Shown here: piece by piece, positions 1 to 8,879 of the stretch
Layout: each line of letters begins with the position of its first letter
How positions within the stretch are numbered: position 1 is the first letter of the stretch
Assembly: GCA_023053545.1 (NCBI GenBank)
Contig: JAKZAN010000059.1
Coordinates: forward strand, 62,001-126,000
Direction: 5' to 3'
Source of the DNA: Lepidurus packardi
Lineage: Eukaryota > Arthropoda > Branchiopoda > Notostraca > Triopsidae
Length of the DNA stretch: 64,000 nucleotides
Translations under genes and position numbers: made by a program
Notes under the pieces: model-generated
Seen by the model: only the letters and a program-made list of their open reading frames with translations
What the model was told of the DNA's origin: nothing
Database searches by the model: none

Positions 1-814
1 AGAGCGGTGCTACGGGAGCCACTATAGCGTAGCCAGCTGGCGTACATTCCTCAATTTGATCCTCAGACTCTCGTTCTTTGCTCGTAGTTTTCTTTGCCTT
101 CCCTACCATCTGATCCTTCATTCTCCTATCTTGCTTTTCTGTTTGTTCCTCGTGGATTTCTACTACCCCAGTTATTTTATTTTCCTCGTTGGAAAGGATA
201 ATTGGCAGCTCCACTCGTCCCTGTACACTCGGCTTTCGATCGGCTCTAGTTTCCCTGGTTCCATCTAGCTCGGTGGCATTGAGCATTCCCACTACCGTTT
301 TTTCCTTGTTTTTAACCCTCTTTAGGCAACAGGTCGCCTGTGCAATTACGTTGCTAGCGCTATCTCCGATGGGCTTTTCCTCACTTTCCCGATGACCTGC
401 GAGGGTAAACCCATCATCCCTATATCGGAGGGTCACATCACCTAATTGCCTAAGCAAATCGTTGCCTATGGTCAGTTCTGCCAAGCCGTTGTTAAAGACA
501 ACGGCTTTCGTGTATACCTCCTTCCCTGCGAGTCGAACCCCGATATTCACACCACCTCGAATCTGAGCACGCTCGCCGTTTGCTACAACTATCTCGGGTC
601 CCTCCCAGGCTACCAGCTGCGCCTGGGTACGTAAGGCCCAATCTTCAGAAACCACGCTCACGGCCGCACCAGTGTCGATGATGGCTATCGTTTCGACTCC
701 ATTACACACTACCTTTTCTCTGACGAGGTTGGGACAAAACACACATAAGAGGGGGATCTCAATGACCTGGGCGACTCCGCCCCCCGGAGCCGCCCTTTTT
801 AGTTTTCCGAACAC
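1..814 (-). CDS. pol: Start of pol with aspartic protease, element A (cut by window edge)
   Basis: This interval is the gapless counterpart of 14498-15311 in element B, where the frame opens the pol polyprotein. The retroviral-type aspartic protease motif IIDTGAAVSVV falls at roughly 640-685 on the minus strand. It is followed by the poorly conserved spacer that in B separates protease from reverse transcriptase. The frame runs off the left edge, so reverse transcriptase and integrase are not visible for this copy. Confidence 0.75.
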   Translation of the reverse strand, partial: MFGKLKRAAPGGGVAQVIEIPLLCVFCPNLVREKVVCNGVETIAIIDTGAAVSVVSEDWALRTQAQLVAWEGPEIVVANGERAQIRGGVNIGVRLAGKEVYTKAVVFNNGLAELTIGNDLLRQLGDVTLRYRDDGFTLAGHRESEEKPIGDSASNVIAQATCCLKRVKNKEKTVVGMLNATELDGTRETRADRKPSVQGRVELPIILSNEENKITGVVEIHEEQTEKQDRRMKDQMVGKAKKTTSKERESEDQIEECTPAGYAIVAPVAPL

Positions 815-1950
815 GAATCTTCTCTATCGCTATCCGAGCGCCGTCCTGATGGTCTATCCAATCTCGACTTGCCACCCTTATCCCTGTTCTGAGATTCTTT
901 ATCCCCCTTTCCCTTCCCGCTTCCCTTGTGGTTTGGCCCACGTTCCTTGGACTCGGGATTGGCACAGTAACGTGCAATGTGCCCTGGTTTCTGACAGCGG
1001 TAACAAATAGGCTTCCCATCATGCGTGCGGGGATGGGGGGGATAGGGACGAGTTGGGGAATAAGGACGGCCAACCTTACCTGGCGGTTTCGCGAAACTTT
1101 CGCGGAACTGCTGGAATTCACCGGCGAGTTTCTGAACGGCCTCCTCGAGGGCACCAGATTCCGCCGACGAACCGTTTCTCGGCCTTGGAGGTTCAACCGG
1201 CACAACAGGGGTGGGGGGTCCTTGTCCCCACACGTTCACACCGGCTATTGCGGCCTGCCTTGCACTGGCCTCTTCGTTTCTCATCACGCTGGTCCACCAC
1301 GATTGCGACACCCGGCTTCTCTCCTGGCTGAACTCCAGGAGGTTCGCCTCTTCCAGAAACTTTTCGCATGTTTGCACATTCGCGCGTGATAACGGCTCCA
1401 CCAAGGCGGGCCGTAAACCGCGAAACAAGTGGTTAAGCTTGTTATAATCTGACATGGTGGGGTGCACTTCGCGGCACATGTTGATAACATCCAGGTAGTA
1501 TGCATTCACACTTTCCTCGGGGTGTTGTACACGCATCTGCAGGCGGGCGGTGTTACGCAAGACCCGCCCCTGCGGGACGAAGAATTTGCAAAACTCGTCT
1601 TTCAACACTCCCCAGGACGGTGGAGACGATACACCAACGGGATATTTGTTGTGGTACCACGTGTCTGCCAGACCGTCGAGACTGGTGCCGAAGCATTCAA
1701 GCTGATCTTGGTCACTCCATCCATTGAAAACGGCAATCTGCTCGTACTTGGCCAAGAAGCGTAGGGGGTCCTCATCGTGGGTTCCCGCGAACCGCGGCGC
1801 ACTCATCGCCTTCCGCAACCTACCGGGCGCACCGGGGTTTGCCATGGTTGATGTAGGGCTGTTTGGCTCGGCAAGGAGGTCTACGAGTCTCACAACGGAT
1901 CTTCGCGGTGAAGGGGTGGTATTGGCCGGCTTCAATAGTCGACCTTTCAA
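799..1950 (-). CDS. gag: gag capsid-nucleocapsid region, element A (fossil)
   Basis: Open frame of 383 residues. After a leader, an internal Met opens MANPGAPGRLRKAM. Next comes a retrotransposon capsid region (residues about 45-215) with the typical W-x-x-F-x-x-F and L-x-x-L-x-Q pattern. A Pro-rich linker follows, then one CCHC zinc knuckle, CYRCQKPGHIARYC, at residues about 314-327, and a Lys/Arg/Gly-rich basic tail. Capsid forms the cytoplasmic particle and the knuckle binds the genomic RNA. The predicted protein is identical to that of element B at 13362-14513, which indicates recent common origin or homogenisation. The end overlaps the start of pol, as in Ty3-type elements that use frameshifting. 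Confidence 0.85.
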   Translation of the reverse strand: MKGRLLKPANTTPSPRRSVVRLVDLLAEPNSPTSTMANPGAPGRLRKAMSAPRFAGTHDEDPLRFLAKYEQIAVFNGWSDQDQLECFGTSLDGLADTWYHNKYPVGVSSPPSWGVLKDEFCKFFVPQGRVLRNTARLQMRVQHPEESVNAYYLDVINMCREVHPTMSDYNKLNHLFRGLRPALVEPLSRANVQTCEKFLEEANLLEFSQERSRVSQSWWTSVMRNEEASARQAAIAGVNVWGQGPPTPVVPVEPPRPRNGSSAESGALEEAVQKLAGEFQQFRESFAKPPGKVGRPYSPTRPYPPHPRTHDGKPICYRCQKPGHIARYCANPESKERGPNHKGSGKGKGDKESQNRDKGGKSRLDRPSGRRSDSDREDSCSEN

Positions 1951-2374
1951 TCGCCTCCAACTCTTCCCGTACCGCGGAGAACTGGTACCTCCTGCGAGGG
2001 GTTTCCGGGCTGGATTCCGGCTCGCTGGGAACGACGTAGCAGGTACGGTCTAGATCCGGGCTCTGGGGACGGTCGGTTTCGTCGTCTTCGGACGGGTCAG
2101 CTGAACTCCACGGAATCTCTTGCGCTTCCAGGGTAGGTTTCCGTGGGCTCGAGGCAGCAATGGCTCGTTCGGCGCTTTTAGAGTGGAGCCACGAGGGAGT
2201 GACTGCTTCCTTCCGCTTTTCTCCGGGCTGACGGCGTACCGACACGGAACGGGCGAACGATGACTCCCTTGGGGGCAACGTTGGGGCACCTGGGATACGT
2301 GTACCCTGGCGATTCGGGCAAGGAACGCCTTTACCGGTTCCCTCGGTCTTCGGGATCGCCCCAGTGTCACTCAT
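1820..2374 (-). CDS. gag N-terminal reading frame, element A (fossil)
   Basis: Open frame of 184 residues starting MSDTGAIPKTEG about 90 bases downstream of the LTR, the first long frame of the element. It is rich in Pro, Ser, Arg and Glu with no recognisable domain, as expected of a basic and disordered leader before a retroelement capsid. It overlaps the capsid-bearing frame at 799-1950 in a different phase. The same frame exists in element B but is split there by the BEL insertion. The position supports a gag leader; the function is inferred only. Confidence 0.55.
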   Translation of the reverse strand: MSDTGAIPKTEGTGKGVPCPNRQGTRIPGAPTLPPRESSFARSVSVRRQPGEKRKEAVTPSWLHSKSAERAIAASSPRKPTLEAQEIPWSSADPSEDDETDRPQSPDLDRTCYVVPSEPESSPETPRRRYQFSAVREELEAIERSTIEAGQYHPFTAKIRCETRRPPCRAKQPYINHGKPRCAR

Positions 2375-2442
2375 GAAACCCCCAAGTCCTAGTTAGGTTC
2401 TAACACAAAACACGTAGCCTAACTTTACCAATCAAACCACCT

Positions 2443-2460
2443 TTCCCGGTATATGCACCA
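2443..2460 (-). promoter_or_regulatory. Primer-binding site of element A
   Basis: Read on the minus strand, TGGTGCAT starts two bases inside the LTR. This is the standard place and form (TGG complementing a tRNA CCA end) for minus-strand DNA priming in LTR elements. I do not assign the tRNA. Confidence 0.7.
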
Positions 2461-2462
2461 AT

Positions 2463-2871
2463 TGTCACGGTCTAATTTTGCCAGGGCATCAATCTAGCAA
2501 GGGATTAGAGTAATGTTCGGGAAAGGTGGATTTATAGAACTGTATTTGTGAGGATTACAGGGGTAAAGCTAGGTGGACGAAAACACTACATGAAAGACAG
2601 AGGACTACTGCCTAACACACTACTAGGAGAGTCTACCCTTTTACGCTCCAACTAACAGACTACCCTCTAGTACTTCAACTCTCTAACCAACTGACTTGGT
2701 TAACTGAAAACATCATCCTCGCTCTCAGGGATCCATCCTGCCTGGTGTATCCGTACAGGACGCGTAATCCGGTACACAGGCGGATGGATCCTCTGGTGTT
2801 ACGCTGATCTTAACTAAATAAGTAAAGCGAAGCGTGAGAAAAAGCAAGCAATGCGAAATATAGCCGTGACA
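2463..2871 (-). repeat. LTR of element A (409 bp)
   Basis: The ends are TGTCACGG and CCGTGACA, an inverted terminal octamer. It is the same length as the two LTRs of element B, with about 5 differences from B's 5' LTR and about 4 from its 3' LTR. On its outer side (2872 onward) it meets satellite beginning ATATATTGAATTCC; on its inner side it meets the primer-binding site. Confidence 0.95.
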
Positions 2872-3771
2872 ATATATTGAATTCCTTACGTACTGAATTA
2901 ATTAATTACGGTCTGAATTAATTAATTACGGACTGAATTAACTACTTACGGACTGAATTAATTCCTTACCTTCTGAATTAATTCCTTACGGACTGAATTA
3001 ATTCCTTACGGACTGAATTAATTCTTTATGATTGATTAAGTTCCTTACTTACTGAATTAATTAGTTACGGACTGAATTAATTCCTAACGGACTGAATTAA
3101 TTCCTAACGGACTGAATTAATTAATTACGGACTGAAATAACTACTTACGGACTGAATTAATTCCTTACGGACTGAATTAATTCCTTACGGACTGAATTAA
3201 ATCCTTTGGGACTGAATTATTTCCTTACGGACTGAATTAATTCCATACGGACTGAATTAATTCCTTACGGACTGAATTAATTCTTTATGATTGATTAAGT
3301 TCCTTACTTACTGAATTAATTAGTTACGGACTGAATTAATTCCTTACGGACTGAATAAATTCTTTATGATATATTGAATTCCTTACGTACTGAATTAATT
3401 AATTACGGTCTGAATTAATAATTACGGACTGAATTAACTACTTACGGACTGAATTTATTCCTTACCTTCTGAATTAATTCCTTACGGACTGAACTAATTC
3501 CTTACGGACTTAATTAATTCATTACGGACTGAATTAATTCCTTACGGACTAAATTAATTCCTTACGGACTGAATTAATTCTTTATGATTGATTAAGTTCC
3601 TTACTTACTGAATTAATTAGTTACGGACTGAATTAATTCCTTACGGACTGAATTAATTAATTACGGACTGAATTAATTAATTACGGACTGAATTAACTAC
3701 TTACGGACTCAATTAATACATTACGGACTGATTTAATTCCTTACGGACTGAATAAATTCCTTACGGCCTGA
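2872..3771 (+). repeat. Satellite block S1, 20-bp monomers (plus orientation)
   Basis: About 45 tandem copies of a 20-bp unit near GAATTAATTCCTTACGGACT, with the CTTACGGACT half on the plus strand. Divergent marker units (TTCTTTATGATTGATTAAG type) recur at about 3022, 3281 and 3579, and TTCTTTATGATATATTG occurs near 3360. In reverse complement this block matches the early part of S2 (21143 onward) more closely than it matches S3, including the rare variants with AAGGAACTTAATCAATC and a CCC-containing monomer. No gene is present. Confidence 0.97.
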
Positions 3772-5869
3772 TTTTTTTTTTCCTTTTTACCGGCGTAGGC
3801 TCGCGCCTATTGCCTTTCACTATATTTCAAGCATACGATTTTTACATGCATTGTCAATAATCCCAGCACAAGGGTCACATATCGGGTAGTCATCAAGATA
3901 CTACCCTGTCAGGGGGGGGGGTGTACAGGAAAAGGGAACAGGGGGTAAGGAGGGAAGGGAAACAAAATATCGCTCTTTGATTGTGTCAATCGCATACTTT
4001 CACTGCATGCCTGAAGAAGGTGACGATGGCGGGAAAGGCCTTCTCTATCGATAGCATTTCTCTGGCGTTGAAGTGGATTTTTGATCTGCTAAGTTCGCGA
4101 AGGAGGATAGCTCTTTCCTTGTTTAGTTTACGACAGTGGAAGAGGAGGTGAGAGAGGTCTTGTCTATCTTGGTCGTGGCATGTACACAGGTCAGAATCAG
4201 TTCTCTTAATACGTTTAAGGTATGTCTTGGTGGGGAAATGCGTAGTTCGTAGTTGGATGATTTTTGAAATTGTGCTTCGAGGGAGGTTCGTGTACGTGAT
4301 ACCTCGATTTCCAGGATTTGTTAGCAAATCATGAAGTGGACTCTTACACGTACCCCATCGGGTTGACCACTGATCCATAACTGAGTGTTCGATGCCTATC
4401 ACAGCCACTTTTAGTGATTCAGGCGGAGACGACCAGGCTTTAGCCGCAAACTGCCTTGCTCTCTCTAGGCACTTGGTGCACCGTTTGCGGTTTGGACTGT
4501 CTTCAGGGATAGGCCACTCAGTCCATTTCCTTGAGGCGTAATACTTGGCTGCAGTTTTCTGAAGAAGCAGATCGAATGGTAACAGCTCCGTCTCCACCTC
4601 TAAGGCTGAAGTGGGAGTCGTTGAAAGGGCACCTGTTATAGATAGCAGGCCCCTTCTATAGATGTGGGCAAGGGGTTTGAGCATGGCTGTGGAAATGTTA
4701 CACCATGCCGGGTAAGCATACCGCGCTTTTGCCAGGACTGATGCTTGGAAGATGGAGCGAAGCTGTCTGCATTCAACAGATCTTGAGAATTTAGTCAGTG
4801 ATGACATCCTTTGAAGAGCCATGGAGCACTGCGCTGCCTGATGGTTAGCGTGATGTTTCCAGGTTAGCCGACTATCATAAATCAGGCCAAGGTATCTCAC
4901 AGAGACTTTTGGGTGTACGATAGTATTGTTCCATTTTAGCGGCGCCGTTTCTTTCTTGTGTCTACGGGAGAAGTGGATTAGCTCAGTTTTGTTTTCTGCG
5001 AACTCTAAATGTAGCCTTTTCCCCCACTTCACGAGTTTACTGAGGTTGTTGGCTAACAGCTTAACATTCGTTTCACTTGAGGTACCAGACGTGTGAAGGA
5101 GGAGATCGTCTACAAAAGCCTGCACATTTAGGCGCTTCCTTTTAATGATACTCAACGCGCTGTCGATGTACACCAAGAACAGTAGAGGAGAAAGCGGTGA
5201 TCCCTGAGGTACGCCTTTTGCTAATGTAAATAAATCGCTTTGGTCATCTCTGAAGACCACGAAATATTTTCGGCGATTCAGGAAGCTTTCGATCCACAAA
5301 ACTATGTTGCCTGGGGTCTTAAGTTTCCGAAGTTCTTGAATGAGTTTAGCATGGTTGACGTTGTCGAAGGCTCCCGTTATGTCGAGTAGAAGCGCGGTGT
5401 GAACCTTTCTATTTTCGAAGCTCTGGAGCACCGAATCCGTGAAATTGACCAGCGCGTCTGTCGTGGATCTGCCAGGTCTTCATCCCCATTGCATGTCAGA
5501 CAGCGCGTTGTTTTCCGTTAGAAACGCTTTAAGGCGATTTGCGATTGCTTTCTCTAATAACTTCCCCAGTACTGGGAGGAGAGATATGGGACGAAAGCTC
5601 TTGGCGTTCTCGTAACTTGGTTTTCCAGGCTTGGGGAGTGGAATGATTTTTGCTGTCTTCCACGCATTAGGGTAGTGACCTAGCCTAAGAGAAGCGTTGA
5701 AGATGTTCAGGACATATGGACCGATGATTTTCCAGGTGCTTTTTAGGACTATAGCCTGTATGCTGTCCATTCCTGCCGCCTTGTTGGGTCGTAGATCGTT
5801 TAGAATCTCCGTAATTTCCCCAAAGGAAAACTCCGCGTCAGAAGTGGAGGCTCTCAATTGCTTAGATAT
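3772..5869 (-). mobile_element. LINE (Jockey/I-like non-LTR retrotransposon), 5' end missing
   Basis: Minus-strand non-LTR element. Its 3' end is an A-rich tail (T10 on the plus strand at 3772-3781, then more T after CC) joined directly to satellite. The coding part runs from 5869 to 3986 and is followed by a 3' UTR of about 210 bases containing a run of ten G at 3912-3921. At 5869 the LINE stops in mid-frame exactly at the LTR of element B, so its 5' part (endonuclease and any ORF1) is absent here. The break is at the LTR, not a typical 5' truncation into target DNA. See the findings for where the rest may be. Confidence 0.9.
3986..5869 (-). pseudogene. LINE reverse transcriptase (ORF2 fragment) with one in-frame stop
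   Basis: About 628 codons of one frame. Upstream part: fingers region with NKAAGMDSI, IIPLPKPGK and FRPISLLPVLGKLLEK. Downstream part: palm motif A (LLLDITGAFDNVNH), motif B (GVPQGSPLSPLLF) and catalytic motif C (AFVDDLLLH). A thumb follows (HFSRRHKKE, VRYLGLIYDSRLTWKHH), then a long C-terminal region ending in a Cys/His cluster (CTCHDQDRQDLSHLLFHC). This enzyme would copy LINE RNA at a nicked chromosomal target. A TGA at 5480-5482 breaks the frame inside the conserved QWG-x-RPGRST motif, where an aromatic residue usually sits. The frame is otherwise open, so the copy died recently. No RNase H domain is seen. The clade (Jockey or a neighbour) is not certain. The N-terminal endonuclease is missing. 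Confidence 0.88.
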
Positions 5870-6278
5870 TGTCACGGCTATATTTCGCATTGCTTGCTTT
5901 TTCTCACGCTTCGCTTTACTTATTTAGTTAAGATCAGCGTAACACCAGAGAATCCATCCGTCTGTGTACCGGATTACGCGTCCTGTACGGGTACACCAGG
6001 CAGGATGGATCCCTGAGAGTGAGGATGATGTTTTCAGTTAACCAAGTCAGTTGGTTAGAGAGTTGAAGTACTAGAGGGTAGTCTGTTAGTTGGAGCGTAA
6101 AAGGGTAGACTCTCCTAGTAGTGTGTTAGGCAGTAGTCCTCTGTCTTTCATGTAGTGTTTTCGTCCACCTAGCTTTACCCCTGTAATCCTCACGAATACA
6201 GTTCTATAAATCCACCTTTCCCGAACATTACTCTAATCCCTTGCCAGATTGATGCCCTGGCAAAATTAGACCGTGACA
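5870..6278 (+). repeat. 5' LTR of element B
   Basis: 409 bp, TGTCACGG to CCGTGACA. A TATAAA-like box lies at about 6205-6210. The terminal inverted octamers and the length equal those of the other two LTR copies. Immediately left is LINE coding sequence, cut in mid-frame. Confidence 0.95.
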
Positions 6279-6280
6279 AT

Positions 6281-6298
6281 TGGTGCATCGACCGGGAA
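6281..6298 (+). promoter_or_regulatory. Primer-binding site of element B
   Basis: TGGTGCATCGACCGGG begins two bases after the LTR, the usual position for a tRNA-primed start of minus-strand synthesis. The tRNA is not assigned. Confidence 0.75.
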
Positions 6299-6366
6299 AG
6301 GTGGTTTGATTGGTAAAGTTAGGCTACGTGTTTTGTGTTAGAACCTAACTAGGACTTGGGGGTTTC

Positions 6367-6570
6367 ATGAGTGACACTGGGGCGATCCCGAAGACCGAGG
6401 GAACCGGTAAAGGCGTTCCTTGCCCGAATCGCCAGGGTACACGTATCCCAGGTGCCCCAACGTTGCCCCCAAGGGAGTCATCGTTCGCCCGTTCCGTGTC
6501 GGTACGCCGTCAGCCCGGAGAAAAGCGGAAGGAAGCAGTCACTCCCTCGTGGCTCCACTCTAAAAGCGCC
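6367..6570 (+). CDS. gag: gag N-terminal frame of element B, left of the BEL insertion (fossil)
   Basis: Starts MSDTGAIPKTEG like the 184-residue frame of element A and is colinear with it up to 6570, where the BEL LTR begins. The matching continuation is found from 13137. It is a Pro/Arg/Ser-rich leader without a recognised domain. It ends here only because another element inserted. Confidence 0.6.
6566..6570 (+). repeat. 5-bp target-site duplication (left) of the BEL element
   Basis: GCGCC directly left of the BEL 5' LTR is repeated at 13137-13141 directly right of the 3' LTR. Element A has a single copy at the matching place (2171-2175, reverse complement), which confirms the duplication. 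Confidence 0.95.
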
Positions 6571-6866
6571 TGTTACGGACAAGTCCGTAAAAGGTTGTTT
6601 CCCCGCACAACCGCACCGAAACTAGCCGGAGGCCCCCTATACCTACGCACATAGGTATAAGGGGTGATTGCGAAACCATCAGCCTTTTCCCCTGCAAAAC
6701 GGAAAAGGACAGTGGCTCTGCAGAAGCGGTGACGAACAGACCTGCTAGACGTGTTGTTTCAGTTTTGTTCCTCATTTTCAGTTTCAGTTTCATTTATATT
6801 CCCATGTATGTGGTTAATAAATTAGTAAACAAGAACCGAACCCAATGTTACTAGAGCTAGGTAACA
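6571..6866 (+). repeat. 5' LTR of the BEL element (296 bp)
   Basis: Begins TGTTAC and ends GTAACA. Close to its start lies the perfect inverted repeat TTACGGAC-AA-GTCCGTAA (6573-6590). An AATAAA polyadenylation-type hexamer lies at 6816-6821. Pyrimidine-rich TTTCAGTTT repeats lie around 6755-6790. Confidence 0.95.
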
Positions 6867-6871
6867 TTCAC

Positions 6872-6889
6872 TGGTGCCGAAACCCGGGA
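6872..6889 (+). promoter_or_regulatory. Primer-binding site of the BEL element
   Basis: TGGTGCCGAAACCCGGGA, five bases after the LTR, has the TGG start and spacing of a tRNA primer site in BEL elements. The tRNA species is not assigned. Confidence 0.75.
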
Positions 6890-6928
6890 GCTCATTGAAT
6901 AGTGTCACGAACTTGATTTTGATCTGAC

Positions 6929-8760
6929 ATGGCTACAAGTGACCTCGCCCCGACCGTAGACGTGCCGTTCGCAAACGACCTGAGGGGACTTAAACAAACG
7001 CGCACAAACGCCAAACGTACCCTCACTCGTGTTATCAACCGAATCTCCACCCATGTCGCTGAGCGAGGGAGTCGAAGTGCACTGAAGGTTCATCGTATCC
7101 ACCTAACCGACGCTTTCGAGGATTGTATGAACGCCCACCGAAACTATATGAGGCAAACAGACATCGAAGCCGACATAGCATCATCGGACGACTGGGTCCA
7201 GGAAGTAGATGAAACTACACGGAGATGCTACACCGACATCGATGATTATTTAGCCTCAAGGGCGAATAGCGTCTCGTCTGTGTCGTCTCGGTCAACAGTA
7301 CTCTCCTCCCCTCGCACTCTACTTTCCGAAGCTAAACGAAAATCGAAGGAAACGGAACTACGACTTCAACAAGCCGCGAGGGCTGAAGAAAATCGCCTGC
7401 AGGAGGCCGCGAGGCTTCGGAAGCTGCAAGCCGATTTAGAGGAACAATCGATTCGTATAGAATCAGCGAAGCAACAACGCGCCCTAGCGGACGAGCTGGA
7501 ACTCACCAACCTTCAAGTGGCGTTGTACGAGAGCGCCGTTGAAGAGGAAGAGCTGCCACCCGATGGCGAAGCTGAATGTACGAGACCAGAGGAGGCCACG
7601 CCCCCTATTACATCGTTACAATCACCACACGCTTCGCCAATAGCCCAGCAGGACAACCGTAATGACTTGGCTCTCCCACGATCTCCGAACCCCTTCCCTC
7701 GGAAAATCTCGTACCACCGACCGGACACCGACCCACCGCGCTCTGCAAACGGGCCGGCCGACATGCGAACTTTCGTTACCCAGCCCGATGAGTGGATTAG
7801 CGACACAGACGACCCAAACACACCAGCGTTGCCTTCCCAAGCAGCCCCTCCCTACGCGCCTTGGCTTGCAGGCGTCATGCCAAGGCTCGATCTGAATCCC
7901 TTTGATGGCGACCCGAGGGAGTGGCCCCTCTTCATCGGAAATTTTAAAACACTAGTACACGACGTGGTGCCCTGTGACTCCCAACGAATCGCGATTCTAC
8001 ATCAATTGCTGACGCCGAAGATCCGCGAAAGCATCGCAGAGACGCTACACAGCCCTGTGTTGTATCGACAAGCGTTAAGGGAGTTACAAGACCAGTACGG
8101 CCACCCCCACCTAGTGGCTCGCTCCTATGTCAAGACCCTCATTGACCTTCCGAATCTGAAGAATTACGATTTTGAATCCCTAAAGACCTTTTCGCGAAAA
8201 CTCCACGGATCGGTCACCACGTTACTCCTCAGCGGATACAAGCAGGAGTTATCATCGGCCGTCACATTGGAGTAACTGTTAGGTAAATTGCCCGTGGGTA
8301 TACGAAGCAGATGGGGTCGCCAGGTACTACGTCTAGAACCGCGACTTCCTACGTTATTAGACTTTGACTCTTGGCTCCAGTACGAGGTCAAGGCTGAGAC
8401 ACGAGTACGACCGATAGAGGGCAACACCGACATATATAAACCGAAAGGGAGCGAGGGTCACAAGACTAATAAAGCTGGATTGAAACCACGCAGGGACCAG
8501 ACGCCATACCCGACGGTCCTCGCTACAAAATTAGCGGCCGAAGACACTGAAGGAAGCTGGGTTTGCTTCGCCTGCAAGGAGAAGCACCAAACGAAGGATT
8601 GCAAGAAGTTTACGTCCCTGTCTCCCTCCGAAAGAATCCGATTGGCGAAGGAAAATGGCATTTGTTTTCGCTGTTTGCGGAAAGGGCATATTGGCCGAGA
8701 CTGCGCTTCTACGAAGGAGTGTGGTACGAGCGGTTGTAAGCGCTACCACCACCCTCTTCT
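6929..8760 (+). CDS. gag: BEL gag region (fossil; right limit approximate)
   Basis: Begins MATSDLAPTVDVPFANDLRG shortly after the primer site. Residues about 1-100 resemble the N-terminal domain of Pao-type gag. A strongly charged, Glu/Arg/Gln-rich coiled-coil stretch follows (about 7330-7560). The capsid-like part has LDLNPFDGDPREWPLFIGNF (about 7888-7947) and a run of helices with the usual F-x-G-D-P-x-x-W start of this superfamily. Cys/His knuckles lie at about 8560-8610 (CFACKEKHQTKDC) and 8660-8705 (CFRCLRKGHIGRDC) for RNA binding. The gag/pol boundary is set by domain content, since BEL elements often encode both in one long frame. Confidence 0.85.
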
Positions 8761-8879
8761 CCATGACGCCCCACGAGCCTTTGACCGGAAAGGTCCAAGC
8801 GATACAGCAAACCGAAATGGCCTTACATCCGGAGGTGACGCCGAAGACCCTGACGACAACCGACATGTTAACCATGTGA

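Larger units (their letters stand above)
1..2871 (-). mobile_element. Ty3/gypsy-type LTR element A, 5' part (fossil)
   Basis: Minus-strand 5' part of an LTR retroelement: the LTR at 2463-2871, then primer-binding site, gag region and the beginning of pol running off the left window edge. It aligns without gaps to element B: position 1 matches 15311, 2175 matches 13137, and 2462 matches 6279. The interiors differ at only about four places in 2.46 kb. It lacks the BEL insertion found in B, so it shows the empty site at 2171-2175. The copy is young by sequence. Its 3' half lies outside the window, so wholeness cannot be judged; the gag and early pol seen here look well preserved. Family call rests on the pol of the matching copy B, with domain order PR-RT-RNaseH-IN. 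Confidence 0.9.

Noticed and set aside
56-2053. Many open frames of 60-150 codons on the plus strand across element A
   Set aside because: They are antisense or out of phase to the gag and pol frames of the element, show no domain, and recur in mirror image in element B.
3912-3921. Run of ten G in the LINE 3' region as a quadruplex or regulatory site
   Set aside because: It is a single homopolymer without the several spaced G runs needed; more likely slippage in a dying copy.
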